Positions 1 to 13,671 of a stretch of 64,000 bases of DNA are shown one piece after another (within the stretch, counting starts at the first letter, position 1; each line of letters begins with the position of its first letter). The position numbers and the translations under genes are program-made. Source of the DNA: Siphonodentalium dalli (Eukaryota; Mollusca; Scaphopoda; Gadilida; Siphonodentaliidae); contig CP136065.1 in the NCBI GenBank assembly GCA_032622095.1, forward strand, positions 97,533,343 through 97,597,342, written 5' to 3'. Under the pieces are notes generated by a model. The model saw only the letters and a list, made by a program, of their open reading frames with translations. It was not told where the DNA came from and searched no databases.

Positions 1-2600
1 TGTAATACTACACAAAATTTGAAAAAATTACTTCTTTTGGGTAGAATTATCCTTGCGTTATCGGAAGATATTTCATGTTCCTCATCTCCCCAATAACGAT
101 CCTTACCGTATATAAGCTCCAGCAGTCGACCAATGAAGCTATTTCTATTTTATAACAATACTCAAGAAGCAGACCAGACACGTGTTATTATATAACATAC
201 ATCAGATTCATAAATTAGAATTTCGACGGCGATTATAAAATGTATTAAGAGAACATGATACTCATGAACGTAATCATCATATGGCATATATGAAAACTAA
301 TATATTTATATGTGTGGCTTTCTTGGAAATACCATTGTGGTAAAACTTTTATGAAATAGTGTGAGGGTGGGTTTTGAGTACGTTTATAATTTTCGTAATC
401 AAATCGCCTATTCGCGCCAAATAAACTTGAGTTGGTCAAACAGCAGTATCATGAGTATACAGGACGGGGAACCTACGTCACTTTGTAATCTATAAGCCGC
501 TCACTTGGTACATTTTATGTTATATATTTGGTGCATGAGTTGTGGGCTATGTGAGAGAACAAATTAATATGTGTGAATTTTACAAATATCAATTAAACGG
601 TTAAGCAGTGTTTGATGTTCAAATTCGGTGCATATTTCGTTCCTATTTTTCATCTAATTTCTTTTATAAATTCCGAGTTTTTATCATCCACTGGTTATAA
701 AAGATGTAATGAGAAATTATATGCCTCATCCACTAGTTTATTCCGTCGGACACAGCCCTTATATCCGCTTTAAATCAATTTTAAATCAAATCCGCTTTGG
801 TTAGAGATTCAAAATGTGATGTACGCGCGTTCCACGCCGTGGTATAGGCCTATGTGGACAATAATATACTTGTTTGGAGCACAAAAAACGTGTTTATGGG
901 GACAGGTTACGTGGCATGTATACACGAGTAAACATTGCTTATACGGATAATACATGTAATATTTTGGATACACAATACGAAATAGGCGTGAAACACATTG
1001 TTCTGGTCTCAAAAACATCAAAGAACTGCATGATCGCCAAAAATCGAAAAACCAGCCCCGCCACAACGTTGTTGCCATCAAAACCACAACGGCGTTGTCA
1101 TTGTTTCTTCAAAGTGTGTTCCTAGGGTGAGCAAATAGGGTTTTTATGTAGAGGAACCATGGTCAGAATGCCCACCCTGGCATTTTGTGTAGGCTATTTC
1201 TCAGCCGTACAAACAAACAGAGAGCCAGGGAAGCGCTCATTCGTTGGGTATAATATCCTTCTTCGGGGCTGTGGGGGTCTCATTATAATAAATATGCACA
1301 TTAACTCCCCATCCCGATTTTGGTGATCAGCCCTCTCCTACCCGCTTGCAAATTTCGCCAAAAACACCGTACAATGGCGTTTCGCCACACCACAACGGCC
1401 AAACGCACACCACAACGGGGAAACGGTTGGTCAGTGTGGATATAGGATAAACATAAAGAGCGTCTGTTTCACATTTGTGTATGCGAAAAAAACAGAAATC
1501 AGACCTCTGAAAAATTCTATGTCTTTGGTCAATGTTTTCACATATAGTATATGCATATAAAGACCTATATATAGGATTTTGTGTATAAGTGTCGACCTAT
1601 CTTATATTCCTCATTACAAAATACGTACATATAATTTGAATATTTAAATGAGCAGTGTCCATTATCTTATACATGCAAGGCTCCCTGTTGGAGAATGCAC
1701 CGGCGCATGATCTTTAATGCTGCACCAGCGCAGTTCCCGTCACGAATTGGTTAAGTGGTATCTTTTAAAAATAAATGCAATGTTACTTAAAATGATATCG
1801 TCGCGTGAGCGTATGATACCGTTGCACGGCATTGGCCACAACAACAAGTGCCCAGAATTATCATTAGAACCTTGCGTGTATGTATGGCATGCTCGTCAAA
1901 TCGACATGGAAATTACCTGTATTAACTGGAAAAGCCATAATCAAATTTATCCATCAGCGCAATGTTTTGGTTGTCCTGGATTCGACAGTCCTTAAGTTAG
2001 ATTATCGCAGTTAGCTGAGTTTTCCCCGTGGATAATCGCGTGACCAGAACACTTTCATTTTTACAATCGCACGCTCTGAACTCTCATTGGTCCGTTCCAC
2101 ACCAAGGCCGAAATTGCACCGTTATTGAGATAAAACATTTTATTTAGAAACAAAACGTCGATAATAATTGGATTCCCATTGCTAGTCACAGAAGGAACGA
2201 ATATGCAAGAAAAATAACAGACAACCATTCTACTAGTTTTGCCGTGTGTACCACGGGGAGTCATTACCATTATAGAAGCGTGAGTCGAGGTTGCTTCAGT
2301 CGTAATCTCGCAGTCGTGGCCTCATATCGGACCCGCTCGTCTTCAGAGTCAGCAGTTGGTTTCCGCCGGATCGCTGACAAATGATTGAGGTGTTGTCCCG
2401 CTAATGTTTATCCGATAATTCCAAATAAATGGATTTTAATGTCTTTCTATGGTGATCACGCATACGCTAACAGGACAAGAAATTGATTCGGATCTGGTTG
2501 GATTCTTATGTAAGTCGATCTTTCATTGCTTTTGTGTCGTTGATATATACTTGTCTCGGGTTCAATCTTCATAATATGTCGCCTCACGACTCTGGTATCA
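1..2600. other. No gene seen
   Basis: AT-rich sequence with stops in all frames at normal density. Short frames at 874-1125 and 1717-1995 show no domain, signal or splice context. A short CACCACAACGGC motif occurs several times (1055-1430). Nothing else is supported. Confidence 0.6.
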
Positions 2601-4200
2601 TTGATAGTTTCTTTCTGACTGACTTCAAGATGCGTTTGAGTTGTTCAGCGTGAGCATTTTCAACTTGTTTTCCATTATCATTGCTATTTTCTTTCCTAAT
2701 GATAACGAGATAAGTTTGAATTGTTCTGTGTGAGCCTTTACCAACATGTTTTAACCCTTTCTATGCTGAATGGATTCTCCTTTCGGTTACAAAAGTACAT
2801 ATTGGAACGATCTATTATTCATTTAAATGTGTGCTCAAGTAAAACAAAGCAGCACACAGACAATACATAAGAATGATTGATATTAATTGGTGGTAAATGT
2901 TCAGATAATAAGTTCAACATCTACCTATGTTCGTTTGTTGAACTTATTATCTGAACATTTCCTAAAGGAACTACTCGCCAATGATTATTTAGTATAGAAT
3001 GGGTTAAAGTATATATACTTTTTCTTTTTGATTGAACTGACGTTCTGAACATACGGTTGTGTTGTTCCTCTCCTGATTAAGTTGTTCTGGTAATTTGACA
3101 TGATGTTGGTGGGACCTTCCAAATTCCTAATATGTTGGTGTGGCAACCTGTTTCTGTTAAGAACACGTACCGTTATTTATTCGAAAGTTGTCATTTCGCG
3201 ATATTATGTTTAATAAGAGTAATTAGATAAAAAGTAAGTTTCTGTGCGAAACATCCAAGAACATATATATTTTAAAATAATTTAGTAATGTAGTTTGCAA
3301 AACGACAGGGGTAGCATCTCAAACATTGCAAACAACCAAAACATACATTATTGAAATATTTTACAATAAACATGTTTTGAAATATTGTATACCAGTGGAT
3401 TTTCCTCGATTTGTTCAGATTAGTGGCAGCCAAACTCCACACAAACTTAGATAACATAACGGTACTGTTTCTTATCAGCATCATTTTACCCAACCGGCAT
3501 AGCAATTCAGCAAGACTCACCAACATCATAGCATCGGAAATTGAAAAAAATGAAAAACATCGGCACCTCAGTGTGTGTGGCCAATCAGCCCATGTGTTGT
3601 TCAAATTCTGGTATTATACCAAGAACTCAACAGTAACTTTTTTTGGAACTTCGTATGATTATTGTGCGTCATTTGCACCAGCGGAGCAAAATTCCAAGTC
3701 CTATGAACTGTATTTTATCTTGATGTAATTAACTGACTCAATCATGCCGGGGGTGTGCTGTAAAATCACTGGCGAAATCTCAATAAAACCATAACCATAG
3801 CAACTTCACATGACCACTTAACAAGGTGTGTGTTCTACAGAGAGTGTTCAACTTATTTTTCGAGTTTTCTGTCTGACCGATCTCGAGATACGTTTGACCC
3901 TAATTTATCTTGTGAGTTTTCGCGTTTGAATTGCTCCATGATAACCTCAGATGACAATAACATGTAGGAGCATCATTTTTGTATCAAAGCATGAACTAAT
4001 ATCAGATGGTAGGCACAAGATAATATACTATTATTTTGGATGTTCAAGTGGGTGTACATGTATATTCGGGATACCTGTGTATTGCACACGACGTTGGTTG
4101 TAATTAATTTCATCTGGTAGCATCGCTATTTTCTTTCCGAATGATCTAGATATGCTTTTGAATTATTCAACATGAGCTTGCCCACATATTTTTCGAGTAT
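2600..4200. repeat. Dispersed roughly 100 bp repeats
   Basis: Blocks at about 2600-2690, 2680-2755, 3845-3950 and 4110-4200 share GCTATTTTCTTTCC, GAT followed by CGAGATA, GTTTGAATTGTTC and GTGAGC. They are diverged and separated by unrelated sequence including a family D MITE. Confidence 0.5.
2751..3007. mobile_element. TTAA-ended palindromic MITE, family D copy 1
   Basis: A 257 bp element with ends TTAACCCTTTCTATGCTGAA and TATAGAATGGGTTAA. It carries an internal hairpin at about 2894-2972 (ATGTTCAGATAATAAGTTCA and its reverse complement, short loop). Confidence 0.7.
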
Positions 4201-4469
4201 CATTGCTCAAAATGTTTTAACATAACCTGGAGCAAACAGATTCACATTCGACCTAAATATTCATATTGGTAATTTGGTTCATATTAGACATAATACTCGT
4301 TATTCCGTTTTATGGCGCGGGTCACAATGAAAACACGTAATAAGGGCGATTTACGTCCACGTGGAGCGTAAAACAAATGCTGACATGGGCTTATTTGTGT
4401 TTTTGAACTAAGTTTAATGTGAGCTTATTTTCAGGAGAACAGGTTGAATTTGTATATATAAAATAATAT

Positions 4470-5090
4470 TTCCCCTCACCCAGAAATGGCTTCCACTTGT
4501 TTTTCGAGAGCTGTGTTCTATATTGTGGTAAATTTAGCACACCACTATACTTTTATATAGTATCGTGCTATATATAGTACAAAACATTACCAAACTAGCA
4601 TGCAAAAAGCCATGAACAGAGGCAAAAATATCGAAAACAGATATACACACATGTGTCCACCAATTTACTAAGGCGTTTCCAAATGAAACTAAAACATAAT
4701 GCGAAAAAAAAATTTGCAGGAACGACGTCAACTTGCGAGGTGGCAACATTCGGTTGAATTCACCTTGTAATACAGTTTCGTGTTTTTGTGCATTCAAAAC
4801 AAAACCTAAATATTGCGCGGTTTGGTTTGATTGGACTTGATTTCAACAGATTCTTGCGACGATTATGTTTCACTTAAACTGTTTATCGATAAGTTGATAA
4901 TCATACCGTGTATTTTCTCTCAGTAAAACGAGTTGTACATAATTTATTTTAACGTCTTCTGAAGGGAATTTGAACAATCCAGCAGTTGGTGCATGTTGGT
5001 AGGACACGGTTATATAGTATGCGTGCTACAAGTTCGAATTGTTCGGTGAAACATAATAAATAGAGCATGTCTTGCCGTCGACAATGCGGG
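4470..5090. repeat. Dispersed 0.6 kb element, copy 1
   Basis: This block is the reverse complement of 18560-19160: TAGTATGCGTGCTACAAGTT, TGCATTCAAAACAAAACCT, TTCTTGCGACGATTATGTTT and CACATGTGTCCACCA all recur there. Identity is moderate. At its right edge it touches an AGAGCATG hairpin module (5063-5170). No protein is recognisable. Confidence 0.7.
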
Positions 5091-5170
5091 TATAGTGCTC
5101 AGCTTCGCGTCGTGAACTATACCCACTCACTGGACACTAGACCCGGGTAGTTAACTCCAAGCCGTGCTCT
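5063..5170. repeat. AGAGCATG hairpin element
   Basis: Imperfect inverted repeat beginning AGAGCATGTCTTG and ending CAAGCCGTGCTCT. Related modules lie at 18052-18130 and 18136-18266. Confidence 0.55.
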
Positions 5171-5181
5171 ACTTATTAAGT

Positions 5182-5285
5182 GGGATATGTTTGTCCGTTT
5201 GGATTTTTCTCCCAGACCCCAGGACCAATTTCAACCAAATATGGTGTGATGACTCGGGGTACCCTGACGGATGTTATAACAATGT
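5182..5285. repeat. CTCCCAGACCCC dispersed repeat
   Basis: GTCCGTTTGGATTTTTCTCC, CAGACCCCAGGACCAATTTC and GACGGATGTTATAAC recur, shortened, at 44405-44480. Both are followed by an A/T-rich tract (5286-5390 here). Short frames on both strands overlap it and are not genes. Confidence 0.6.
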
Positions 5286-5399
5286 TTTTTTTTATTATTA
5301 TTATTTTGATTTTTTTTATAATTAAATCAATAAAAACAATTAAATTGATCAAGGAGCACAATCTAAAATAAAAAAAACCTTGCAAACTTACACAAGCAT

Positions 5400-8200
5400 G
5401 CAAACGATTCCGTTGAGTAATGAACGACCGATCACCTAGTTATAGACTTCAATTGTTTCTGTTGATATATTCGAAAAATCAAGCCTGAAACCATGTATAT
5501 TATATCTACCTTCTGATATATGTAATGAGTGGCGCGCACGATAATCTCATAACATATCACCCGTATCTCTTCTTTCATCTATTTTATTTTATATCGATAG
5601 TTCGAAATTCACATTTCGCTGATAAACATATGGTCCAACTCTGATGTAGATAATATGACAGATTGAAAACAGTTTGCTTGCCAATACATAGCTTTTGTTT
5701 GTTGTTCATTTGTTGGCACACTCTTACAATATCAAATGGGTATGTAACTGAGACAGGTGGTTGTTGTTAAAGGATACATTCGTCCGAGTAAAGCATTACG
5801 AAACCAGAAGTAGACAAAACAGAAACGGTCATATAATAATCTCGAGGTAGCGAAGCATGGTATCTTCCACTTCGACTGCTTCTCTAAATATCCAACAACG
5901 TACGTCTTTGACGGTTCACGGGTATAAAGAATATATACATTTAGTCGGGGTTATATCCTTGAAATGTTTGCACAGCATGTTGGGAATTAATTGAACATAA
6001 TATCTCCACTTTCAGACTATTACACACGTGTTGAGGATAACTGTTACATCTGGGTAAGCGCCGACTACAGAAACATCCATATTCCCAACACCGACCATCT
6101 TGACATCCACGTAAGTAAAGCATGGGCAGTGTCGTAGCCATGTGGACCAAATTACCACAAAGTCACTCTATGGGTCTGGTTAAATTCTAGAACAAATAAT
6201 TACGATGCGTAAAAATTACACCATTTGTATTGCGACCAACCTAATTTATTATTACAGCACTATCATGCGTCACAGTTTGCATATAACTATTGTGTCTACC
6301 ACGATACTATATTACTAAAATTTGACCATAATTTCCTATTCTGCATTCAGAAAAAAACACAGAACTCAAAAACTGGACCCAGGACAAAAAGTGTCCATAT
6401 TAACAATACATTGATTCTAGATTTAGAATCCTTGTTAAGCCGTGCACTGATCATTCAAGGTAGCCTAAATTACTTTTTTTGAGTTCACATAGTAATTTTA
6501 AATCTTTATGAACAATAAGACAAATATGCACAACAGTATGCGGTATTTACATAATAAATATACAAACTTGGGTTGTATAACATATCCCATAGTAGAACAA
6601 AAACAATAATGGAATTAACCATGGGTATATTTCATTGTGTTAAAGTCACTATATCGGTATTGGTGAAAACTTCTTACCGAGTATAACTTTATTTTTAATA
6701 GATTCCATGTACCATCAGCATTGCCTCAAAACTCTGAACACACAACATTTCTTTGGTAGACAGGTTTGCTACCATTAGAACTAAGTATGTACAAAGTAGG
6801 CAATTATAATATTGATAAAGTCAGTTGGATGTAAAGCTAGAACATACAATATCATAACAAAACGAATATCATAACACAGCATAACAATAATCAGATACAT
6901 ATAATTTGAAGACGACATGAAATGCTCAGACATAATCTAATCTCTGTTGTATACATCTTGTCTTGCATGCAATGCCCATTTTGGATCACCTTTATGTTTC
7001 TCTAACTGGAACAAATATGTTATACGATGACATTGAACAATCCTAGATAGACAGTATATGACTGAAGTAATCAAGAAATGTGTGACAACCAATAGTTTTA
7101 TAGTATGCCGTGGGTTGACAGCTTATGATTAATTTATAACTGGATAGCCTCAATCGAAACAGGAGTTATTTCTTAGTTTTTTAATTAATAGTTAAGTTCT
7201 GCCTGTGTCACTTGTGACATGGACACTGTCGTTGCCTGTGACCCACTAGTGTGCATTTGTTACAACCATGCTGTTGATATCTACGAACCTGCTTCTCTCA
7301 AAATGTCATCAAAGTCCTAAATGGAGTCATAATGGTATAAGCTGGTTTTTGGCATACTGTTACCTTACCTAATTCCTAAAATGGACATGGTGTCAGTTGT
7401 AACTCATGTATGTTCTTATAATAGCTCATTTGTGTGGAGCGTTGGTACAATGGGACAAAGCGTATTAGAGTCGAGCGAGACGGCTGAATAAATGTAGGTG
7501 TAGGTTGCTTGGGAGAAAATTCCAATACGGTTGGCTATTGTCAGTCTAAGTTTTACTAACCGTTGATATCAATATTACAGAGGGGTTCATACGTTCGCTA
7601 ATTGTGTTCCCCGTCGTCGCGCCAATTATGTTTTTCTACTGAATTTCTGCGAATCTAGTCCGATGAGATGAGAATGACATAATAAGTGAAATTCTCGACA
7701 AAATGAGTGACGTAACATAGCCTATACGGACTAATTTCGAACCAAATATAGATATGATACGACCTCCCCCCCCCCGAACCACACATCTATATCTAACATG
7801 TCTGGTAGACCCATACCCATTAATGAATGCATTGTAGCGCACTGTGTGTATTTTAAATCAACTGCTGTACATCATTGTTTATAATGTATTCTAAATTAAC
7901 TCCAGGTCTGCTGAGCAAGGTTCGAAATTTTAACTTCAATAATTCCAAAAACGCGATGTTTTCCTTTTGCACTATCGTCTAAAGACTTAGCTATATTGTG
8001 GCGTGATACAACTAATGAAATTACACAAATTTGAAATGCAGTGCGCGTAGAATATGCATGTTTACATGTAATGTTGTTTCTCTTAACCTGGTCACGGTAA
8101 ATACCCTAATATATAAGTTGTTCCAGTTCATAGATCAGTATAGATCATAATTTGCAGGCTAAAATGAGCCATATATGCTTTTAAATAACCGTGTGCAGAT
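5400..8200. other. No gene seen
   Basis: AT-rich, low repeat content. A Cys-rich short frame on the minus strand (5941-6150) is discussed under findings. A run of nine C lies near 7765. Confidence 0.6.
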
Positions 8201-8219
8201 CATAACAAGATACAACTGT

Positions 8220-9085
8220 CCAGCAATGTAGAAGTATTCCCTGGGAAAACAAGACCGATTCCTTATAATACTCCTTGACATATATTGTCGAACTGCCCCA
8301 TTATTTTCGCAGACTATAAACGATTGATATATCGCGCAAACAACCTGTCGCTTCCATGAGCATCACCGAATACAAATAATAACCTTGTTGTACAAACTCA
8401 TCATATCCCTAAATTAGGACGGGGTTGTTGTTGTTGTGGTTGTTGTTGTTGAGTTGTGCAATTGGTATATTTAAAGCATTATGGCTGTTTGGAGCCTTGA
8501 ATTGAATTTTAATTTAAAACCGGGGTTCAAAACAGTCGATAACTTCGTGAACTTATTGAATACGTCTCCAGATCCGAAGAAACATTTATTCAAGTAATGA
8601 CATTTAGGAATATCCGGACCCAATATTTTCAGCATGGAACAATAAAAATCGCTCCTTGTTAGTCTATTCCTGATATAGTATAAATAAAGAGTCTTTGAAT
8701 CACTTGTGTCCAAAACGTGTCAGCTGGAAATTTGCTATGACTTTGGTACGTTTTTTTATTCGGCCCTTAGATACATATTTCATGTGTTCATCGACCTATC
8801 TTATCCTCCTTCCACATTGCGTATAAATATAATTTATTTTAAAGTTAAAATGATCCATGTCCGTGTAAATGATGTTGTGTGATGTCAGTACAACTGCCCA
8901 GCGATGTGGATGTTCTTCGTGGCGGAACAAGTCGCATTCCCTACGTCTATTATCGAACTGTCCCATTATTTTCGCAGACTATAAACGAGATCTCGCGCAA
9001 ACCACCTGTCGCTTCCATCGAACATCACCGAACACGAAGCGTAATAATAACCTAATATGACGTTGTACAAACTCCTCATATCCGG
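8220..9085. repeat. Local duplication
   Basis: 8220-8410 and 8880-9085 share CCCATTATTTTCGCAGACTA, TAAACGA, CCTGTCGCTTCCAT, CATCACCGAA and GTTGTACAAACTC in the same order and orientation, offset by about 660 bp. A weak relative of the left flank is at 1585-1690. Confidence 0.7.
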
Positions 9086-9439
9086 CATGAATATTGAAAC
9101 TTCGCTTGCTGAAAATCGATAAATAAATGACAATGATGATATCTGGAAATTAAGTTTACTGACTTGGAATACTTGTATAGCTTCGACTTAACCAAGAGGG
9201 AGAATCATTAGTCTCGGTTTTGAGAGGAGTGGAGAATAACCAGTGACATTACGGAGCCTTAATTATCGTCTCCCGGTTATTCCGTGGCAGTCTCAGTTGA
9301 TTATTCAGACACTGGTTATCTGTTGAGGACGCAACACACTGTTTTCCGAATTCTGCTCACGATCCCGTGAGAACGGTAAGCGTATAAAACAGCTATTTAT
9401 CCTCATTAGGTCAGTCTGGCAAATATGCAACCCGATACC

Positions 9440-10318
9440 TTTGTTCGCTAAATAGTTCTCCGTGGAGTGAAGTGCTATTTGTCAGAGTTGAGATATTGAA
9501 TTGCATATATTTGGTCGTTTTTCTTTCTCTGCTACTTAGCGTCACTTGCTTTGCGTTGTGTTACCATATTGGCATGTTAACATTTAATGCAATGTGACCA
9601 GCTCGGGCTTCGTGTTAAAATGTAACAACCGATTAGACCTTGAACATTTAAAAGTCAGTATCCGTGTTATGTTATCTAGCATAATCCCATGCAGCTGAAA
9701 TCTGACACAGACATTAAAAAAAACATAATATCAATTGGTGAAATATTTCGAACACACATGAGATTCAAAACGTGCCATGTTCACGCCTTTCAGTTTAGTT
9801 CACACAAGTTATTGTGTTAGTTAATGTAAAATATTCAAATGTTGTTAATAAGTTCGCTCAATAACTGTGAAGGCGTTCCGAGCGAAGGTGAAATATTGAA
9901 TTATACCTTGGTCATTATTCCTCCTCTTGTTACTTAACGTAACTTGCTTCGCTTTATGTTGCCGAAATGACATGTTAACTTCTAATTCAAGTCGACCAGC
10001 TCGGTTTTCGTGGTAAATGGGTAACGTCATATTGTACAATGAACCTTTAAAAGTCAATATCGATTATGTTTTAACTGGAATAGTCCTATGCCGCTGAAAT
10101 GTGACACAAAGATTAATAGACATATTTTATCCATCTGTGAAATATTGCGAATACACATGAGATTTAAACGTGTAATGCTCATGCCTTTCAATTTCTTTCA
10201 CACAAGTGTTGCTGTAAAATATTCATATTCTTTTCAGTTAAATGTAGTTCCTGTGATGACATATTGAATTGCATATTTTGGTCGTTATTCATCCTCTGTT
10301 CATTCATCCTCTAATATC
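9440..10318. repeat. Tandem repeat, unit about 400 bp, 2.2 copies
   Basis: Units starting near 9440, 9850 and 10220 share TGAAATATTGAATT, GGTCGTTATTC, CGTAACTTGCTTCGCTTT, GACCAGCTCGG, CCTTTAAAAGTCAATATC and ACACATGAGATT. The third unit is cut short at about 10318. A fragment lies near 14480-14595. Confidence 0.75.
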
Positions 10319-10329
10319 AGTATACCCCT

Positions 10330-10725
10330 TTTTACAGAGGGTATACTGTTTTGCACCTGTCCGTCCGTCTCGCCGTGTATTTAGCCGTGAGCCGGTAACT
10401 CGAACAGTAGAGCTCGGATCTCAATGTATTTTGGTATAAATGTTCACTACTATGAGGATATTCAATGGGGGGGGGGGGGGGGGCAGTAGTTTTTTTCGGA
10501 TTTTCCATTCTAGAGTTATTCATCTTTGTTTGTCTGGAAATGTTGTTTTTTTTTGTCCGTCCAATGTCTGTTCAGGTCATAACTTGAACAATAACACTCG
10601 GATCTCAATGAAAGTTTGTATGAATTTTCACTACTATGATGACTTTCAATAGAGCGTTCAATCGTTTCTTGTTTTCCGTTCTGGAGTTATTCAGCTTTGT
10701 TTATCTGGAAATGTTGGCTTCTTTG
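10330..10725. repeat. Duplicated GTCCGTCC repeat with 17-base G run
   Basis: Two units (about 10355-10540 and 10555-10725) share GTCCGTCC, AACTCGAACA or AACTTGAACA, CTCGGATCTCAATG, TTCACTACTATGA, TTCTGGAGTTATTCA and GTTTGTCTGGAAATG. A run of 17 G at 10467-10483 interrupts the first. Confidence 0.7.
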
Positions 10726-11540
10726 TTGACACACGTGTCGTTCTGTTTTTTATTACACGCCATACGTCCTAGAATCAGTGAATTAAAAAACAGACGTTCA
10801 ATGTTTATTTGGGCTCATACCTTATACAGGGCTTGTTACGTGCGCTCGCGCAACAGTATGGCGATCAGTCAGATTCGTAGGTACGTACGTTGGTGTCACC
10901 CTACCGATTTCATTCCATGGCGCCACCCTTACGCAGTACATGCAGGCGACGTTACGGAGTAGATTATAGAGTTGACGCCCTTGGCACTGACTTCCGTTAC
11001 TAGCTCGTTGCTGTATAAACAAACCAGCGATGTGGCTTTTGTCGAAATTGACAGTCAGTACATTCGCCCTGTATACATGTACTTTCAGAAAATACAAAAC
11101 ACCACAACGTTATACCCCACCAATGTCAGTGTCCCGATATCATTTGACCAAATTTCTTGACATGAAACCGCGACAGACACGGCGTGAAATACATCGCATT
11201 GAGTAAACAATTTCCCATTGTTTCAATTCAACTTCAAGATCGCGGTAAAATCAAAACCGCAATTTGTAAGTGGTAAACATCTGAAAAAGACATCAGGTGC
11301 ACGCAGAAACTAATTGTTGTGCATATTTATTTCTATTTGAGGTGGCAATTTTTCATGTTTATCAGTATTTTTAACGATAAGAGCGATGGTAATTGGGGGA
11401 CTATATTTTATCTAGCGCATTAAATTTAAAATACAAAGTCGTGAATTGGCTGAGTGTTTTCTATGGCCGCACATTTCGTTGACAATTACGAGCCATTTGT
11501 TTGTCTAAATAACATTTTTAAGTTCGAAGAGCATTAGAAT

Positions 11541-11707
11541 GGGGATAACAGTGTGGTGTTTTGTGATTTCGGAAAGGTACATGGCGAATATACTGTGGCA
11601 AATACCCGTTAATGGGTTCGGCTCCGCCGTCGCCCATTAACTAAATTTGCCACAGTATATTCGCCATGTACCTTTCCGAAATCACAAAACACCACACTGT
11701 TATCCCC
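11541..11707. repeat. Long near-perfect hairpin
   Basis: Arms of about 76 bp (11541-11616 and 11632-11707) are almost identical in inverted orientation, starting GGGGATAACAGTGTGGTG and ending CACCACACTGTTATCCCC, around a loop of about 15 bases rich in CG (GGCTCCGCCGTCG). A short diverged piece of the same end (CACCACAACGTTATACCCC) occurs near 11100. Confidence 0.85.
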
Positions 11708-11770
11708 TAAATAAAATTAATGAAGATTGTAATTGTCTTTTTTTGCTAACATTAAATTAAATTAAATTAA

Positions 11771-12271
11771 TTAAAGGCACGTGAGGCCTTAGTTGTCGAA
11801 AATATTCATATTTGTTCCAATCACCGTAAACAGAAAAACATTAAAATGCATACAGTTTCGTTCATATATACCATGACTATCGCGTAAACAGCATGTTATC
11901 ATAAAGACCTACTATATTTTACCTAAGCAAGAGCCTGATTGTGTTACAGAAGACAGCACAATTCTACTGGCTAATCACACAAAATGGCATAAACGCTCTT
12001 TATTTGTTCCATATCAGGAATTCACCAACAAAGAACGCTCTTTATGTTTACCATCATAATATAAACAAACACCAGAAAAGTAACTTTTTATGCCTTTGTT
12101 TACATAACAATGGTCAAACAAATGACAATAACATACTGTTTATACGATATTTCTTATTTGTATACGGACAAAGTCTGTCTAAATTTTGATGTTCTTTCTG
12201 TTTGTGGCGGTTTTTGACGGGTGGAAATATTTTTACAGGATACCCACCGCCAAGGCCAACCGTACCTTTAA
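11771..12271. mobile_element. TTAA-flanked non-autonomous DNA transposon, family A copy 1
   Basis: A 501 bp element lies between TTAA sites, with ends AGGCACGTGAGGCC and GGCCAACCGTACCT. It is the reverse complement of the 502 bp copy at 27010-27511 along its whole length, with few differences (MAAT-like insert free). There is no transposase. TTAA target duplications point to a piggyBac- or Kolobok-type mobiliser; the AGG...CCT ends are not the typical piggyBac CCC. Because both full copies have the same length and high identity, insertion was probably not ancient. Confidence 0.8.
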
Positions 12272-12874
12272 GTAAAATACAGTGAAATTATTTTTTTAAT
12301 TATTTTTTATTACATTTTTGCGCACGTTGGCATCTCTCTGAGTGCATTCTAGTTTGCCATTTGTGATGATGCTTTTATTTTATAGTTCCGGTTTCATGAT
12401 TGTGGCGAACGTCATTTGCGTCGTATGACGTCAACGGAATGCGTAAGACGCACGTGGGTTACACGGCTTTGTAAATATGACACAACACGAACATGCTACA
12501 TGTATCTACCAGATACCCATTTCTCATGTCCGTCTTAGTTACCCTTTTTGAGTGATCCCCTCAGACTAAAGTTCCACCGAGCCCAGGGGCCAACGCGCAT
12601 GCAATTTAAAACGTCCAGCCAGCACATGTGATGCTCGCTGGGATGGGGTAATGGTAATATGTAATGGTAATGTGTTTCTATGCATAACTTGTTCTCAAGT
12701 AATGAAAATAAATCTGTAATGGGCCCATTTTGCATTACATGTAATTCAAAGTAATGCATTCTTTCACAAAAAAAACCTTGTTATCATTTACTTTTCATTA
12801 CTTTTATAATTACATTATCAAATATGTCCTGGGTGTGTTTCATAAATAATGATGGTGCTCCTACAAGTGGGAGT

Positions 12875-13130
12875 TTAAAGGTATTCAATCCGATCAGACG
12901 CTCCTAAATTACTATTTCTTTGGCTTCGGGGGTAAATAATATCTGATTCGAGTCGAGGAACCCACCCATCAAAGCTCAGTGTGATCAGATATATATTTTT
13001 GAAGTTTGTTATTTCTCGAGATGTGTAATAATATGTGGCCCAGAAACACGGGGTCAAATGGAGGGTCTCGGACAAAATTCCGGATGAAGATGGATAACTC
13101 TAAAATCAAGTGCTAATGCGGTCAAATTCC
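12875..13130. mobile_element. Family B copy, left half
   Basis: It begins TTAAAGGTATTCAATCCGAT and contains TTTCTTTGGCTTCGGGGGT, GATTCGAGTCGAGGAACCC and GGATAACTCTAAAATCAAG. The right half is absent or too diverged to see. Confidence 0.7.
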
Positions 13131-13444
13131 GTTATACTTTAGTGATAATACGGCCATATTTAATTGATAAATAACAATTTTTGGAAAGTTGATACCATAT
13201 GTGACAGTGGTTAGCATTATTTTGTTGCAATAAATCGATTTTGATAACTAAAGCGTAATTTGAAGAAATGTTGTTGTTGTTATATCTTGATGGTATGAGT
13301 ACTTTTAAAACAGTACAATGATCATTTGAGTTCATTTTTTTCCGGTAAATTAGGTTTTCCCCAAACATTAAAAACATGAATTGTGAATCCTTAGTCATTG
13401 CTATATTTCTCTAACTGTGTTACAGTCTTTATTATTTTTTTAAT

Positions 13445-13650
13445 TTTAAACTTCCACATTGAAAGTAATGGTAATGATAATGAATTACTTATCTTTAATA
13501 AGTAATTGTTTTGGTAATTGTATGCAGAAAATGACAAGTATTGATAATGGTAATGCATTACTTATCTTTAATAAGAAATTGTTTTGGTAATTGCAATGCA
13601 GAAAGCGACATGTAATGGTGATGGTAATGCATTACTTTGAAAAGTGATGT
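13445..13650. repeat. TAATGGTAATGCATTACTT simple-like repeat
   Basis: AATGGTAATG, GCATTACTTATCTTTAATAA and TTGTTTTGGTAATTG alternate three to four times. Related AATGGTAATG runs are at 12645-12760. Local inverted symmetry (ATTACTT/AAGTAAT) is strong. Confidence 0.65.
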
Positions 13651-13671
13651 ACCCATCCTGGATGCACATAC

